The translations under genes were made by a program, and so were the position numbers. Under the pieces are notes generated by a model. That model ran no database searches, was not told the DNA's origin, and saw nothing but the letters and a program-made list of their open reading frames with translations. A stretch of DNA of 64,000 bases, taken from Streptomyces sp. ASQP_92 (GTDB taxonomy: Bacteria > Actinomycetota > Actinomycetes > Streptomycetales > Streptomycetaceae). Below, one piece after another: positions 1-7,598 of the stretch. The stretch spans positions 62,001-126,000 of the forward strand of contig NZ_JAODUA010000016.1 in the NCBI RefSeq assembly GCF_025399895.1, read 5' to 3'. Numbering within the stretch: position 1 is the stretch's first letter; each line of letters opens with the position of its first letter.

Positions 1-556
1 CCGATGCCGTCCAACGCGCGTCGAGGTCGGCCCAGTCGAGGTCCAGGCCGGGCACGGGCTGGAACATCTCGCCGGTGTAGCGCCACAGTGCCTCGCAGGC
101 CTCCCGCATCCGCCGGTGGCTTTCCTGGGTGCCGTCGCCGAGCCGCAGGGTCCACTGCTCGGCGTGGTCGCGGTGGTAGTCGACCTCCTTGACCGCCTTG
201 GCCGCGATGGCGCTGAACTCGCCTTCTGCCACGGCCAGTTCGCCGTACAGGAGATGCTGGTACGTCGAGAAGTACAGCTGGCGCGCGATGGTGTGGGCGA
301 AGTCGCCGTTGGGCTGCTCGACGAGCTGGAGGTTGCGGAAGGACCGCTCCTCGCGCAGGTAGGCGAGTTCGTCCTCGTCGCCGACCAGAGAGAGCAGCAG
401 GCGAGCCTGGCCGAGCAGGTCGAGGGCGATGTTCGCCAGGGCGACCTCTTCTTCGAGGACGGGCGCGTGGCCCGCCCACTCCCCCAGCCGGTGCGAGAGC
501 ACCAGGGCGTCGTCGCCGAGGGCGAGGGCGGCGTCCGCCGAGACGATGGCCGTCAC
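1..556 (-). CDS. paaC: Phenylacetyl-CoA 1,2-epoxidase subunit PaaC (partial)
   Basis: PaaC is the structural partner of catalytic PaaA in the phenylacetyl-CoA epoxidase, which activates the ring of phenylacetyl-CoA. The GTG start at 556-554 overlaps the paaB stop (GTGA). About 185 codons are visible before the left window edge, against about 250 for the family, so the C-terminus is missing. Visible family features include LEEEVALANIALDLLGQAR, LREERSFRNLQLVEQPNGDF and KEVDYHRDHAEQW. The ferritin-like helical fold is known for the family. It is third in paaABC, and paaD/E would be expected beyond the edge. Identity is secure. Confidence 0.9.
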   Translation of the reverse strand, partial: MTAIVSADAALALGDDALVLSHRLGEWAGHAPVLEEEVALANIALDLLGQARLLLSLVGDEDELAYLREERSFRNLQLVEQPNGDFAHTIARQLYFSTYQHLLYGELAVAEGEFSAIAAKAVKEVDYHRDHAEQWTLRLGDGTQESHRRMREACEALWRYTGEMFQPVPGLDLDWADLDARWTAS

Positions 557-840
557 AGGTGCTTCACCCCTTCCGGGATCTCGTAGAACGTGGGGTGGCG
601 ATACGGCTTGTCGGCGGCCGGGTCGAAGAAGGAGTCCTTCTCGTCCGGCGAGGACGCGCTGATCGCGTTGGACGGCACGACCCAGATCGAAATGCCCTCG
701 GACCTGCGGGTGTAGAGGTCGCGGGCGTTGCGCAGCGCCATCTCGGCGTCCGGCGCGTGCAGGCTTCCCGCGTGGGTGTGGGAGAGCCCGCGACGGGAGC
801 GCACGAACACCTCCCAGAGCGGCCAGTCGTGCGTGCTCAT
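553..840 (-). CDS. paaB: Phenylacetyl-CoA 1,2-epoxidase subunit PaaB
   Basis: Small 95-residue subunit of the phenylacetyl-CoA epoxidase; it bridges the PaaAC heterodimers in the complex. The sequence opens MSTHDWPLWEVFVRSRRG and keeps the family signature HAGSLHAPDAEMALRNARD, then IWVVPSNAI and FFDPAADKPYRHPTFY. The length fits the family (about 95). The ATG overlaps the paaA stop (ATGA) and its own stop overlaps the paaC start (GTGA), so the three genes are translationally coupled. Confidence 0.93.
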   Translation of the reverse strand: MSTHDWPLWEVFVRSRRGLSHTHAGSLHAPDAEMALRNARDLYTRRSEGISIWVVPSNAISASSPDEKDSFFDPAADKPYRHPTFYEIPEGVKHL

Positions 841-1931
841 GCCGTTGCCTCTCCGTTCGTGTGCTGCGACTGCGACTGCGACTGCGACTGCGACTTCGTC
901 TGTGGCCGTGACGGCTGTGACGGCTGTGACTGCTGGGTCTGTTGCTGCGTCCGTTGCGTCCGTTGCGTCCGCTGCGTCTGCTTCGTTGCGTAGGCGGCGG
1001 CCGCCTCCCGCACCCAGGCACCCTCTTCGTGGGCCCGGCGCCGCTGGGTGATCCGCTGCTCGTTGCAGGGGCCGTTGCCCTTGAGGACCTCCCAGAACTC
1101 CGTCCAGTCGATCGGGCCGAAGTCGTGGTGACCGCGCTCCTCGTTCCAGCGCAGCTCGGGGTCGGGCAGGGTGAGGCCCAGGCCCTCGGCCTGGCCCACC
1201 GCTATGTCCACGAAGCGCTGGCGCAGCTCGTCGTTGGAGTGCCGCTTGATCTTCCAGGTCATCGACTGCGCGGAGTGCGCCGACTCGTCGTCGGGCGGGC
1301 CGAACATCATGAGGGACGGCCACCACCAGCGGTTCACCGCGTCCTGCGCCATCGCGTGCTGTTCCGGCGTCCCCTGGGACAGGGCGAGCAGCAACTCATA
1401 GCCCTGCCGCTGGTGGAAGGACTCCTCCTTGCAGATGCGCACCATCGCCCGCGCGTAGGGGCCGTACGAGCAGCGGCACAGGGGGACCTGGTTGGTGATC
1501 GCCGCGCCGTCCACCAGCCAGCCGATCGCGCCGACGTCGGCCCAGGTCAGGGTCGGGTAGTTGAAGATCGACGAGTACTTCTGCCGACCGGAGTGCAGCT
1601 TGTCCAGGAGCTCGTCGCGGCCGGTGCCGAGCGTTTCGGCGGCGCTGTAGAGGTAGAGGCCGTGGCCCGCCTCGTCCTGGACCTTGGCCATCAGGATCGC
1701 CTTGCGGCGCAGGGACGGAGCCCGGCTGATCCAGTTCGCCTCCGGCTGCATGCCGATGATCTCGGAATGGGCGTGCTGCGCCATCTGGCGGACCAGCGAG
1801 GAGCGGTACTCCTCCGGCATCCAGTCACGTGGCTCGATCCGCTCGTCCGCTGCGACGGCTGCGTCGAACACCGCCTGGTACGACGCGTCCGTCCCTGCGG
1901 CTGCCGTGGCTGTCGCGGTCACTCCGGTCAT
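837..1931 (-). CDS. paaA: Phenylacetyl-CoA 1,2-epoxidase catalytic subunit PaaA with Gln-rich tail
   Basis: Catalytic diiron subunit (364 aa) of the phenylacetyl-CoA epoxidase. The carboxylate-bridged diiron motifs are visible as KVQDEAGHGLYLY (ExxH) and ICKEESFHQRQGYELL (ExxH). The ATG at 1931 is chosen because a GGGGG ribosome site lies just upstream; a 23-codon longer frame exists but has no such site. Up to about residue 317 it matches the normal family length. After that comes a roughly 47-residue low-complexity tail (QTQRTQRTQRTQQQTQQ..., then SQSQSQSQSQ) encoded by short tandem repeats, which is not part of the conserved enzyme. First gene of paaABC, 39 bp downstream of a candidate PaaR operator. 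Confidence 0.93.
   Translation of the reverse strand: MTGVTATATAAAGTDASYQAVFDAAVAADERIEPRDWMPEEYRSSLVRQMAQHAHSEIIGMQPEANWISRAPSLRRKAILMAKVQDEAGHGLYLYSAAETLGTGRDELLDKLHSGRQKYSSIFNYPTLTWADVGAIGWLVDGAAITNQVPLCRCSYGPYARAMVRICKEESFHQRQGYELLLALSQGTPEQHAMAQDAVNRWWWPSLMMFGPPDDESAHSAQSMTWKIKRHSNDELRQRFVDIAVGQAEGLGLTLPDPELRWNEERGHHDFGPIDWTEFWEVLKGNGPCNEQRITQRRRAHEEGAWVREAAAAYATKQTQRTQRTQRTQQQTQQSQPSQPSRPQTKSQSQSQSQSQHTNGEATA
864..975. repeat. Microsatellites encoding the PaaA tail
   Basis: Two short tandem arrays lie at the 3' end of paaA. About five copies of a 6-bp unit (TGCGAC on the + strand) span 865-894, and three copies of a 9-bp unit (TTGCGTCCG) span about 945-971. Irregular TGTGACGGC repeats fall between them. 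All units are multiples of 3, so slippage changes the tail length without breaking the frame or the coupled paaB start. Confidence 0.85.
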
Positions 1932-1969
1932 TCCGGCCCCCTGCCGAGCTGCTGTGCGGCTGTCCACCA

Positions 1970-1987
1970 ACCGACCGATCGTTCGGT
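1970..1987. promoter_or_regulatory. Candidate PaaR (TetR) operator upstream of paaA
   Basis: 18-bp near-palindrome, read on the minus strand as ACCGAACGATCGGTCGGT (16 of 18 positions symmetric). It lies 39 bp before the paaA start. The same sequence recurs at 7461-7478 (17/18) and 11231-11248 (16/18). It resembles the CNAACGNNCGTTNG type of site reported for TetR-family PaaR in Thermus (from memory). The local candidate regulator is the TetR gene at 9140. Confidence 0.7.
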
Positions 1988-2030
1988 TCAATGACTTCAA
2001 TGGTGAGTCGACGGCCCGTAGGGTGTCAAC

Positions 2031-2041
2031 CCTGTGGATAA
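2031..2041 (+). promoter_or_regulatory. CCTGTGGATAA motif (DnaA-box-like)
   Basis: Contains TGTGGATAA, the complement of the classical DnaA box TTATCCACA. Near-identical copies lie at 7498-7508 and 11188-11198, each within about 60 bp of a candidate PaaR operator. It could be a DnaA box near oriC or a second regulator site; the sequence alone does not decide. Confidence 0.45.
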
Positions 2042-2066
2042 CTCAGTGGGTGCCGATCGGGGCGGG

Positions 2067-3566
2067 ATGGATTCGCACAAGGACGAGGCCGGAGTCGGCG
2101 GCAAGGCCGTTGGTACGGAATCCGGGCAGGTCAACGCGGCTGCGGCGGGGTCCGGCGACCCTGCGGAAAGCGGCCGGGGGCATTCGGCCGGACGGGTCGT
2201 GCCCCGGCGAACCGACCCCGCCTCCGACCCTGCCGACGGTGCCGTTTTCGATTCGCCGACGATCCCCGAGCGGGATTCCGCCGCGGGCGCGGCCACTGAT
2301 CCGGCCACTGATCCGGCTGCGGATCCGGCTGCGGATCCGGCTGCGGATCCCGCCTCGGGAACGCCTGCGGGGGGCGGCGAAGGCCCCGACGGGTCCGCCG
2401 CGCACCGGGCGTCGGCCGACGATTTCCCCGACGCCCACGCCTCAACTGCCGCGTCATTCGAGGACCACGCCCCTGCTGGCGGCGGCGCCGTCGGCCGCGC
2501 CTCAACCGCCGCGCACTCCGAGGACCGCGCCTCTGCTGGCGGCTCCCCCGTCAGCCGCGCCTCAACTGCCGGGCCCTCCGAGGACCACGCCTCGACGGAC
2601 GGCTCCGCCGAGGACCGCGCCTCTGCTGTCGGTTCCGCCGGGGGACGCCCCTCGGATGGAATCCGCCCCTCGGCCCAAGACCGCGCCCCTGCTTCCGACG
2701 CCCACGCCCACGCCCACGCCCGCGCCCCCTGGCCGCTGGTGCGCCCCGGCCAACGCCCCACCCCGCACTCGCGCGCCGCCGCCGGTGACGAGCGGGCCGT
2801 CGGCCCGGCCCCCTCCACCGGCCACGCCCCCAGTGGCCCCATCACCCCCCAGGACCCCACCCCCTCCGAGTCTCCCGCCCCTGCGGGGCCCGGCGGCGGG
2901 GCATCGCGGGGCATCGCGGGGCTGCCCTTGCGGTTCCAGGTGGTGGCCGCAGTCGCGCTCGCGGTGATCGCCGTGGTCGGCTGCGCGCAGATAGGGATGG
3001 TGTTCCTGCACGTGGCACCGCCCAACACGATCAGCAAGCAGCACGGCAAGAGCGTGGACGACTGGATCTACCCCGAGTTCGAGCAGAACTGGAAGCTCTT
3101 CGCGCCCAATCCGCTCCAGCAGAACATCGACGTCCAGGCGCGTGCCGAGATCAAGATGCCCGACGGCAGCACCAGGACGACCGCCTGGATCGACTTCTCG
3201 GCGCAGGACGGCGCCGCGATCCAGCACAACCTGCTGCCCAGCCACACCCAGCAGAACGAACTGCGGCGCGGCTGGGACTTCTTCGTGGGCTCGCACGGCG
3301 ACGACAACAAGCCCAACGGTCTGCGCGGCGAACTCTCCGAGCAGTACCTGCGCCGCATCGTGATGCTCCGCCTCGGCACGCACCGCGACGGCGGAACCGT
3401 CGAGAGGATCCAGGTCAGGTCCATGACCACGGCCGTCAAGAGCCCCTCATGGAGCGACGAGAAGAGCGACACGCGTCCCTTCTACCGGGAAGTGCCGTGG
3501 TGGACGGTGACCCCCGCCGACCTGCCCCCGGGCGCCGGTGACGCACGCACGGAGGCGAAGCGGTGA
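2067..3566 (+). CDS. DUF5819-like membrane protein with long low-complexity N-terminus
   Basis: About 499 residues; function unknown. The first about 290 residues are a disordered Ala/Ser/Pro/Asp-rich region containing DPA(A/T) repeats and three 20-residue repeats. One membrane helix follows (QVVAAVALAVIAVVGCAQIG), then a conserved about 200-residue exported domain (WIYPEFEQNWKLFAPNP, RRGWDFF, FYREVPWW) of the kind annotated DUF5819. The ATG at 2067 follows GGGGCGGG; a GTG at 2034 in the same frame is an alternative start. Its stop overlaps the start of the HTTM gene (GTGA). DUF5819 and HTTM proteins are often paired, suggesting a joint membrane role. Confidence 0.75.
   Translation: MDSHKDEAGVGGKAVGTESGQVNAAAAGSGDPAESGRGHSAGRVVPRRTDPASDPADGAVFDSPTIPERDSAAGAATDPATDPAADPAADPAADPASGTPAGGGEGPDGSAAHRASADDFPDAHASTAASFEDHAPAGGGAVGRASTAAHSEDRASAGGSPVSRASTAGPSEDHASTDGSAEDRASAVGSAGGRPSDGIRPSAQDRAPASDAHAHAHARAPWPLVRPGQRPTPHSRAAAGDERAVGPAPSTGHAPSGPITPQDPTPSESPAPAGPGGGASRGIAGLPLRFQVVAAVALAVIAVVGCAQIGMVFLHVAPPNTISKQHGKSVDDWIYPEFEQNWKLFAPNPLQQNIDVQARAEIKMPDGSTRTTAWIDFSAQDGAAIQHNLLPSHTQQNELRRGWDFFVGSHGDDNKPNGLRGELSEQYLRRIVMLRLGTHRDGGTVERIQVRSMTTAVKSPSWSDEKSDTRPFYREVPWWTVTPADLPPGAGDARTEAKR
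2285..2360. repeat. 12-bp tandem repeats (DPAA/DPAT codons)
   Basis: Six to seven copies of a 12-bp unit related to GATCCGGCTGCG sit inside the DUF5819 gene and encode Asp-Pro-Ala-Ala/Thr repeats. In frame, so copy-number change would only change linker length. Confidence 0.8.
2439..2618. repeat. Three 60-bp direct repeats inside the DUF5819 gene
   Basis: Units begin at 2439, 2499 and 2559, each starting GCCTCAACYGCC, with a partial fourth near 2619. They encode degenerate 20-residue repeats of the type RASTA-SEDRASAGGS in the disordered N-terminal region. Confidence 0.8.
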
Positions 3567-4957
3567 GCACGTACGACCACGAGGGCCCGACCTCCGGCCG
3601 GCCTGGCCCGCCCTCCCGAGAGGCGGCCGACAGCTCCGTCCCCCGCGCGGCCGAGCACCCCGCCCCCCGCGAGGCCCACCGCCCGACCGCCCCCGAACCC
3701 CACGGCTCGGCCCACGGGCACGGGGAGCCCGCGGGCGTCCCCACAGGCGTCCCCAGAGGTGTCTCCTCAGGTGCCACGGACGCCGGGGAGACGCGGGTGG
3801 CGCGGGCCGTGCGGATGGTTTCGGCGGCCGCTCTCGGCCCGTATCAGAGCGCCGTCGTCCGTATCGGCTTCGCCGCGACCTGGCTGTTCTTCCTGCTGCG
3901 TGAGCTGCCGCACCGCCGTGAGCTGTACGGGCCCGACGGCCCCTGGAGTTGGGACCTGGGCAACCGCCTGGTGAGCGGGAACCACGCCTTCACGGCGCTG
4001 CTGTGGAGTGACAGCACCCTCTGGTTCGAGTTCGTGTACGCGCTGGCCATCGTGTCCAGCGCGCTCCTGCTGCTCGGCTGGCGTACCCGCACCACCTCCG
4101 TCGTGTTCATGATCGGCGTGCTCTCGCTGCAGAATCGCTCCGTCTTCATGGGGGACGGCGGCGACAACGTCATCCATCTGATGGCGATCTATCTGGTGTT
4201 CACGCGGTGCGCCCAGGTCTGGTCGCTGGACGCGCGCCGTGCGGCGCGCGGGGCGGTCCGCGACCGGGTCGGGCCGGTGTTGTGGGCGGTGTGTGGGCTG
4301 GGTCTCGCCGCCGCGACCTGGTGTACGTCCGGGTCCGGCGTCGTCGGGGGCGGCGAGTGGTGGCTGTGGGTCGTGTTCTGGGGCGCGTGGGCGGCGCAGG
4401 GCCTGTGGTGGGCGGTGGGCCGGTTCGCCGCCGCCGACGCGCGGGCGCTGCTCGATGTGATCGCCAACCTCGTCCACAACGTGGCCATGGTCGTGATCAT
4501 GGCGGAGGTCTGCCTGGTCTATGCGACGGCCGGCTGGTACAAGATCCAGGGCAGCCGCTGGCAGGACGGCACCGCGCTGTTCTACCCGTTGAAGCTGGAC
4601 TACTTCTCGCCGTGGCCCGAACTCTCCTCCCTGCTGGGCACGAGCGGGGTGATCGTGATGCTGCTCACCTATGGAACGGTCATGGTGCAGGTGGCGTTCC
4701 CGTTCACGCTGTTCAATCGGCGGGTCAAGAACGTGCTGCTGGTGGCGATGATGCTGGAGCACGCCGGGATCGCGGTCCTGCTGGGCCTGCCGTTCTTCTC
4801 GCTGGCGATGATCGCCGCGGACGCCGTGTTCCTGCCGACGTCCTTCCTGCGCAAGGTGGGCGCGCTCGCGGCCCGGTTGCGGCCGGGCGGGAGCCTTCCC
4901 GAGCAGCGTGAACAGCGGGCGGACGAGTCCGAGCGGCCACGTACGCTCGTGGGGTGA
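3563..4957 (+). CDS. HTTM-domain multi-pass membrane protein
   Basis: 464-residue membrane protein. After about 80 Pro/Gly-rich cytosolic residues come several hydrophobic segments (e.g. VVRIGFAATWLFFLL, VYALAIVSSALLLLGW, VAFPFTLF). Conserved HTTM (gamma-carboxylase-like membrane domain) features include GDGGDNVIHLMAIYLVFTRCA and ATAGWYKIQGSRWQDGTALF. HTTM is homologous to the membrane domain of vitamin K-dependent gamma-carboxylase, but bacterial substrates are unknown. The GTG start follows GGAGG and overlaps the DUF5819 stop; the end overlaps the methyltransferase start. Confidence 0.85.
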   Translation: MSTYDHEGPTSGRPGPPSREAADSSVPRAAEHPAPREAHRPTAPEPHGSAHGHGEPAGVPTGVPRGVSSGATDAGETRVARAVRMVSAAALGPYQSAVVRIGFAATWLFFLLRELPHRRELYGPDGPWSWDLGNRLVSGNHAFTALLWSDSTLWFEFVYALAIVSSALLLLGWRTRTTSVVFMIGVLSLQNRSVFMGDGGDNVIHLMAIYLVFTRCAQVWSLDARRAARGAVRDRVGPVLWAVCGLGLAAATWCTSGSGVVGGGEWWLWVVFWGAWAAQGLWWAVGRFAAADARALLDVIANLVHNVAMVVIMAEVCLVYATAGWYKIQGSRWQDGTALFYPLKLDYFSPWPELSSLLGTSGVIVMLLTYGTVMVQVAFPFTLFNRRVKNVLLVAMMLEHAGIAVLLGLPFFSLAMIAADAVFLPTSFLRKVGALAARLRPGGSLPEQREQRADESERPRTLVG

Positions 4958-5640
4958 GCAGCACCGAACAGCCGGCCCCGGCCGCCCCGACCCCGCCCGA
5001 TGAGCCCCTCCAGTACGACGAGGGCTTCGGGCCCACCGAGGTCGGGGTGGGGCCGCACGCGCTGCCCTGGCCCGAGGGTGAGCGCTACGACCCGGAGCTG
5101 CTCGCGCACGGCGACCGGCGCAATGTGGTGGATGCCTACCGGTACTGGACGCGCGAGGCGATCGTCGCCGACCTCGACACCCGGCGGCACGACTTCCACG
5201 TGGCCGTCGAGAACTGGGGCCACGACTTCAACATCGGGTCCGTGGTGCGCACCGCCAACGCCTTCCTGGCCAAGGAGGTGCACATCGTCGGGCGGCGCCG
5301 CTGGAACCGGCGCGGTGCGATGGTCACCGACCGGTACCAGCACGTGCGCCACCACCCCGACACCCAGTCGCTGACCGCGTGGGCGCTGGCGCAGGACGTG
5401 CCGATCATCGGCATCGACAACCTGCCCGGCGCGGTTCCGCTGGAGCGGACCGAGCTGCCGCGCCGCTGTGTGCTGCTCTTCGGCCAGGAGGGGCCCGGGC
5501 TCACCGAGGAGGCGCGGAAGCACGCCCATATGGTGTGCTCCATCGCCCAGTTCGGCTCCACGCGTTCCATCAACGCGGGGGCCGCCGCGGCCATCGCGAT
5601 GCACGCCTGGGTGCAGAGACACGCCGTCGTCCCCGACTGA
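4954..5640 (+). CDS. SpoU (TrmH)-family RNA 2'-O-methyltransferase
   Basis: 228 residues of SPOUT class. The three SpoU motifs are visible: motif 1 NIGSVVRTANAFLAKEVH (about 91-108), motif 2 CVLLFGQEGPGL, motif 3 QFGSTRSINAGAAAAIAMH. The reaction is SAM-dependent ribose 2'-O-methylation of tRNA or rRNA; the substrate cannot be told from sequence. An about 65-residue N-terminal extension precedes the domain. The GTG start is coupled to the HTTM stop. Convergent with paaN. Confidence 0.9.
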   Translation: MSSTEQPAPAAPTPPDEPLQYDEGFGPTEVGVGPHALPWPEGERYDPELLAHGDRRNVVDAYRYWTREAIVADLDTRRHDFHVAVENWGHDFNIGSVVRTANAFLAKEVHIVGRRRWNRRGAMVTDRYQHVRHHPDTQSLTAWALAQDVPIIGIDNLPGAVPLERTELPRRCVLLFGQEGPGLTEEARKHAHMVCSIAQFGSTRSINAGAAAAIAMHAWVQRHAVVPD

Positions 5641-5663
5641 CGCGCCTCCCCCCAACCCGTGGC

Positions 5664-5685
5664 GGGCCCGACCCGTATCGGGCCC
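5664..5685. terminator. Hairpin between convergent genes
   Basis: Perfect 8-bp stem GGGCCCGA / TCGGGCCC with a 6-nt loop, between the convergent methyltransferase (+) and paaN (-). It is followed by irregular AGCCCGTNTCGGSYCC repeats. No T-tract; a plausible bidirectional terminator. Confidence 0.5.
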
Positions 5686-5734
5686 AGCCCGTCTCGGCTC
5701 CAGCCCGTGTCGGGCCCGTTCCGTGCCGGTCCGC

Positions 5735-7399
5735 TCAGGCCTGCCTACGGACCTCCACCACGCGGAACCGGTTGGACACGAACGCTCCGTCGCACAGGGC
5801 CGCGTTGGCCGCCGGGTTGCCGCCCGAGCCGTGGAAGTCGGAGAACGCGGCCGTCTGGTTGACGTACACCCCGCCCGTCAGGTTCAGCGACAACTGGGCC
5901 GACTCGTCCAGGCAGACGTCCTCCACCGCGCTCTCCACCTCCGGGGAGGTGGTGTACGCGCCGACCGTCATCGCACCCTTGTCGCGGACCGTGCGGCGCA
6001 GCAGCTCCACCGCGTCCGCCGTGGAGTCGACGGCGACGGCGAAGGAGACCGGGCCGAAGCACTCCGACAGGTAGACGGCCTCCGCGTCCGGCTTCGCGCC
6101 GTCCAGCTTGACGATCACGGGGGTGCGCACCACCGCGTCCGGGAACTCGGGGTTGGTCACCTCCCTCGAGGGCAGGGCGACTTCGCCGAGGCCCGACGCC
6201 GCTTCCAGGCGGGACTTCACGTCCGGGTTGACCAGGGCGCCGAGCAGCGCGTTGGCGCGGGCATCGTCGCCGAGGAGGCCGCCCACCGCGCCCGCGAGGT
6301 CGCCGACCACCTCGTCGAAGGTCTTGGGGCCCGCGTCGGTGGTGATGCCGTCGCGGGGGATCAGCAGGTTCTGCGGGGTGGTGCACATCTGGCCGCTGTA
6401 GAGGGACAGCGAGAAGGACAGGTTGGCGAGCATGCCCTTGTAGTTGTCGGTGGAGTCGATGACCACCGTGTTGACGCCGGCCTTCTCGGTGTAGACCTGC
6501 GCCTGGCGGGCGTTGGCCTCCAGCCAGTCGCCGAAGGCGGAGGACCCCGTGTAGTCGATGATCTTGACCTCGGGGCGGACCGCGAGGGTCTTGGCGATGC
6601 CCTCGCCGGGCCGTTCGGCCGCCAGCGCCACCAGGTTGGGGTCGAAGCCCGCCTCGGCCAGGACCTCGCGGGCGACCTTGACCGTCATGGCCAGCGGCAG
6701 CACCGCGCGCGGATGCGGCTTGACCAGGACCGGGTTGCCGGTGGCCAGGGAGGCGAACAGGCCCGGGTAGCCGTTCCACGTCGGGAAGGTGTTGCAGCCG
6801 ATCAGCAGGGCGATGCCGCGCCCGGCCGGCGTGAACGTCTTGGTGAGCTCCAGGGGGTCGCGCTTGCCCTGCGGCTTGGACCAGGCGGCGCTGCCCGCGG
6901 GTGTGCGGGTCTGCTCCTGGTAGGCGTACGCGACGGCCTCCAGGCCCCGGTCCTGGGCGTGCGGGCCGCCCGCCTGGAAGGCCATCATGAAGGCCTGGCC
7001 GCTGGTGTGCATGACCGCGTGCGCGAACTCGTGGGTGCGGGCGCCGATGCGGGACAGGATCTCGATGCACACCAGGGCGCGCGTCTCGGGCCCGGCGGCC
7101 CGCCAGTCGGCCATGCCGGCCCGCATCGCGGGCAGCAGCACGTCGAGGTCGGGGTGCGGGTACTGGACGCCCAACTCGATGCCGTAGGGCGAGACTTCGG
7201 CGCCCGTCCAGTCGTCGGTGCCCGGCTGGTCGAGGTCGAAGCGCCGGTTCAGGAGCGCGTCGAAGGCGGCCTTGCCGTCCTCGGCGCCCGTCTCCCCGTA
7301 GGCCTTGGGGTGCTCCGGGTGCGGCGACCAGTACGCACGCGTGCGGATCGCTTCCAGGGCCCCGTCCAGGGTGGGCCTGTGCTTCTCGGTCAGCTGCAT
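5735..7399 (-). CDS. paaN: Phenylacetic acid degradation protein PaaN (aldehyde dehydrogenase)
   Basis: 554-residue aldehyde-dehydrogenase-superfamily protein of the PaaN type, acting after ring opening on the semialdehyde intermediate of the phenylacetyl-CoA pathway. Visible motifs: PAGRGIALLIGCNTFPTWNG, GNPVLVKPHP, IDYTGSSAFGDWL and the catalytic Cys region YSGQMCTTPQN (about Cys338). It lacks the C-terminal MaoC hydratase domain of the roughly 680-residue E. coli PaaZ, so the hydratase step needs another gene. The ATG at 7399 follows GAGGAG. A candidate PaaR operator lies 62-79 bp upstream. Confidence 0.9.
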   Translation of the reverse strand: MQLTEKHRPTLDGALEAIRTRAYWSPHPEHPKAYGETGAEDGKAAFDALLNRRFDLDQPGTDDWTGAEVSPYGIELGVQYPHPDLDVLLPAMRAGMADWRAAGPETRALVCIEILSRIGARTHEFAHAVMHTSGQAFMMAFQAGGPHAQDRGLEAVAYAYQEQTRTPAGSAAWSKPQGKRDPLELTKTFTPAGRGIALLIGCNTFPTWNGYPGLFASLATGNPVLVKPHPRAVLPLAMTVKVAREVLAEAGFDPNLVALAAERPGEGIAKTLAVRPEVKIIDYTGSSAFGDWLEANARQAQVYTEKAGVNTVVIDSTDNYKGMLANLSFSLSLYSGQMCTTPQNLLIPRDGITTDAGPKTFDEVVGDLAGAVGGLLGDDARANALLGALVNPDVKSRLEAASGLGEVALPSREVTNPEFPDAVVRTPVIVKLDGAKPDAEAVYLSECFGPVSFAVAVDSTADAVELLRRTVRDKGAMTVGAYTTSPEVESAVEDVCLDESAQLSLNLTGGVYVNQTAAFSDFHGSGGNPAANAALCDGAFVSNRFRVVEVRRQA

Positions 7400-7460
7400 G
7401 GCGTGCAACTCCTCGTCGAGTCTTCGAGCTGGGCAGGGAGAGCCGGACACCGTTAGAGTA

Positions 7461-7478
7461 ACCGAACGATCGGTCGGG
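7461..7478. promoter_or_regulatory. Candidate PaaR operator between paaN and paaH
   Basis: ACCGAACGATCGGTCGGG, matching the paaA site in 17 of 18 positions. It sits in the 199-bp divergent spacer between paaN (-) and the 3-hydroxyacyl-CoA dehydrogenase-TetR operon (+), so it could control both directions and autoregulate the TetR gene. Confidence 0.72.
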
Positions 7479-7497
7479 ACAAGAGGGCCCGGGGAAA

Positions 7498-7508
7498 CCT
7501 GTGGACAA
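7498..7508 (+). promoter_or_regulatory. CCTGTGGACAA motif (DnaA-box-like)
   Basis: Contains TGTGGACAA, the complement of TTGTCCACA, the favoured Streptomyces DnaA box. It lies 20 bp from the operator at 7461-7478. Same motif as at 2031 and 11188. Confidence 0.45.
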
Positions 7509-7598
7509 CTACCGGCCAAGCCCGCCAGGACCCTGTCCCCGGGCCCCGCGAGGGGGCCCGCCGGGCCCGTGGGCGAGCCGTAGGGGAGGATCGCGTTC

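Noticed and set aside
5468..7456. Long open frame of 662 codons on the + strand opposite paaN
   Set aside because: High-GC antisense shadow; paaN on the other strand has full family motifs and a ribosome site, while this frame has no recognisable domain.
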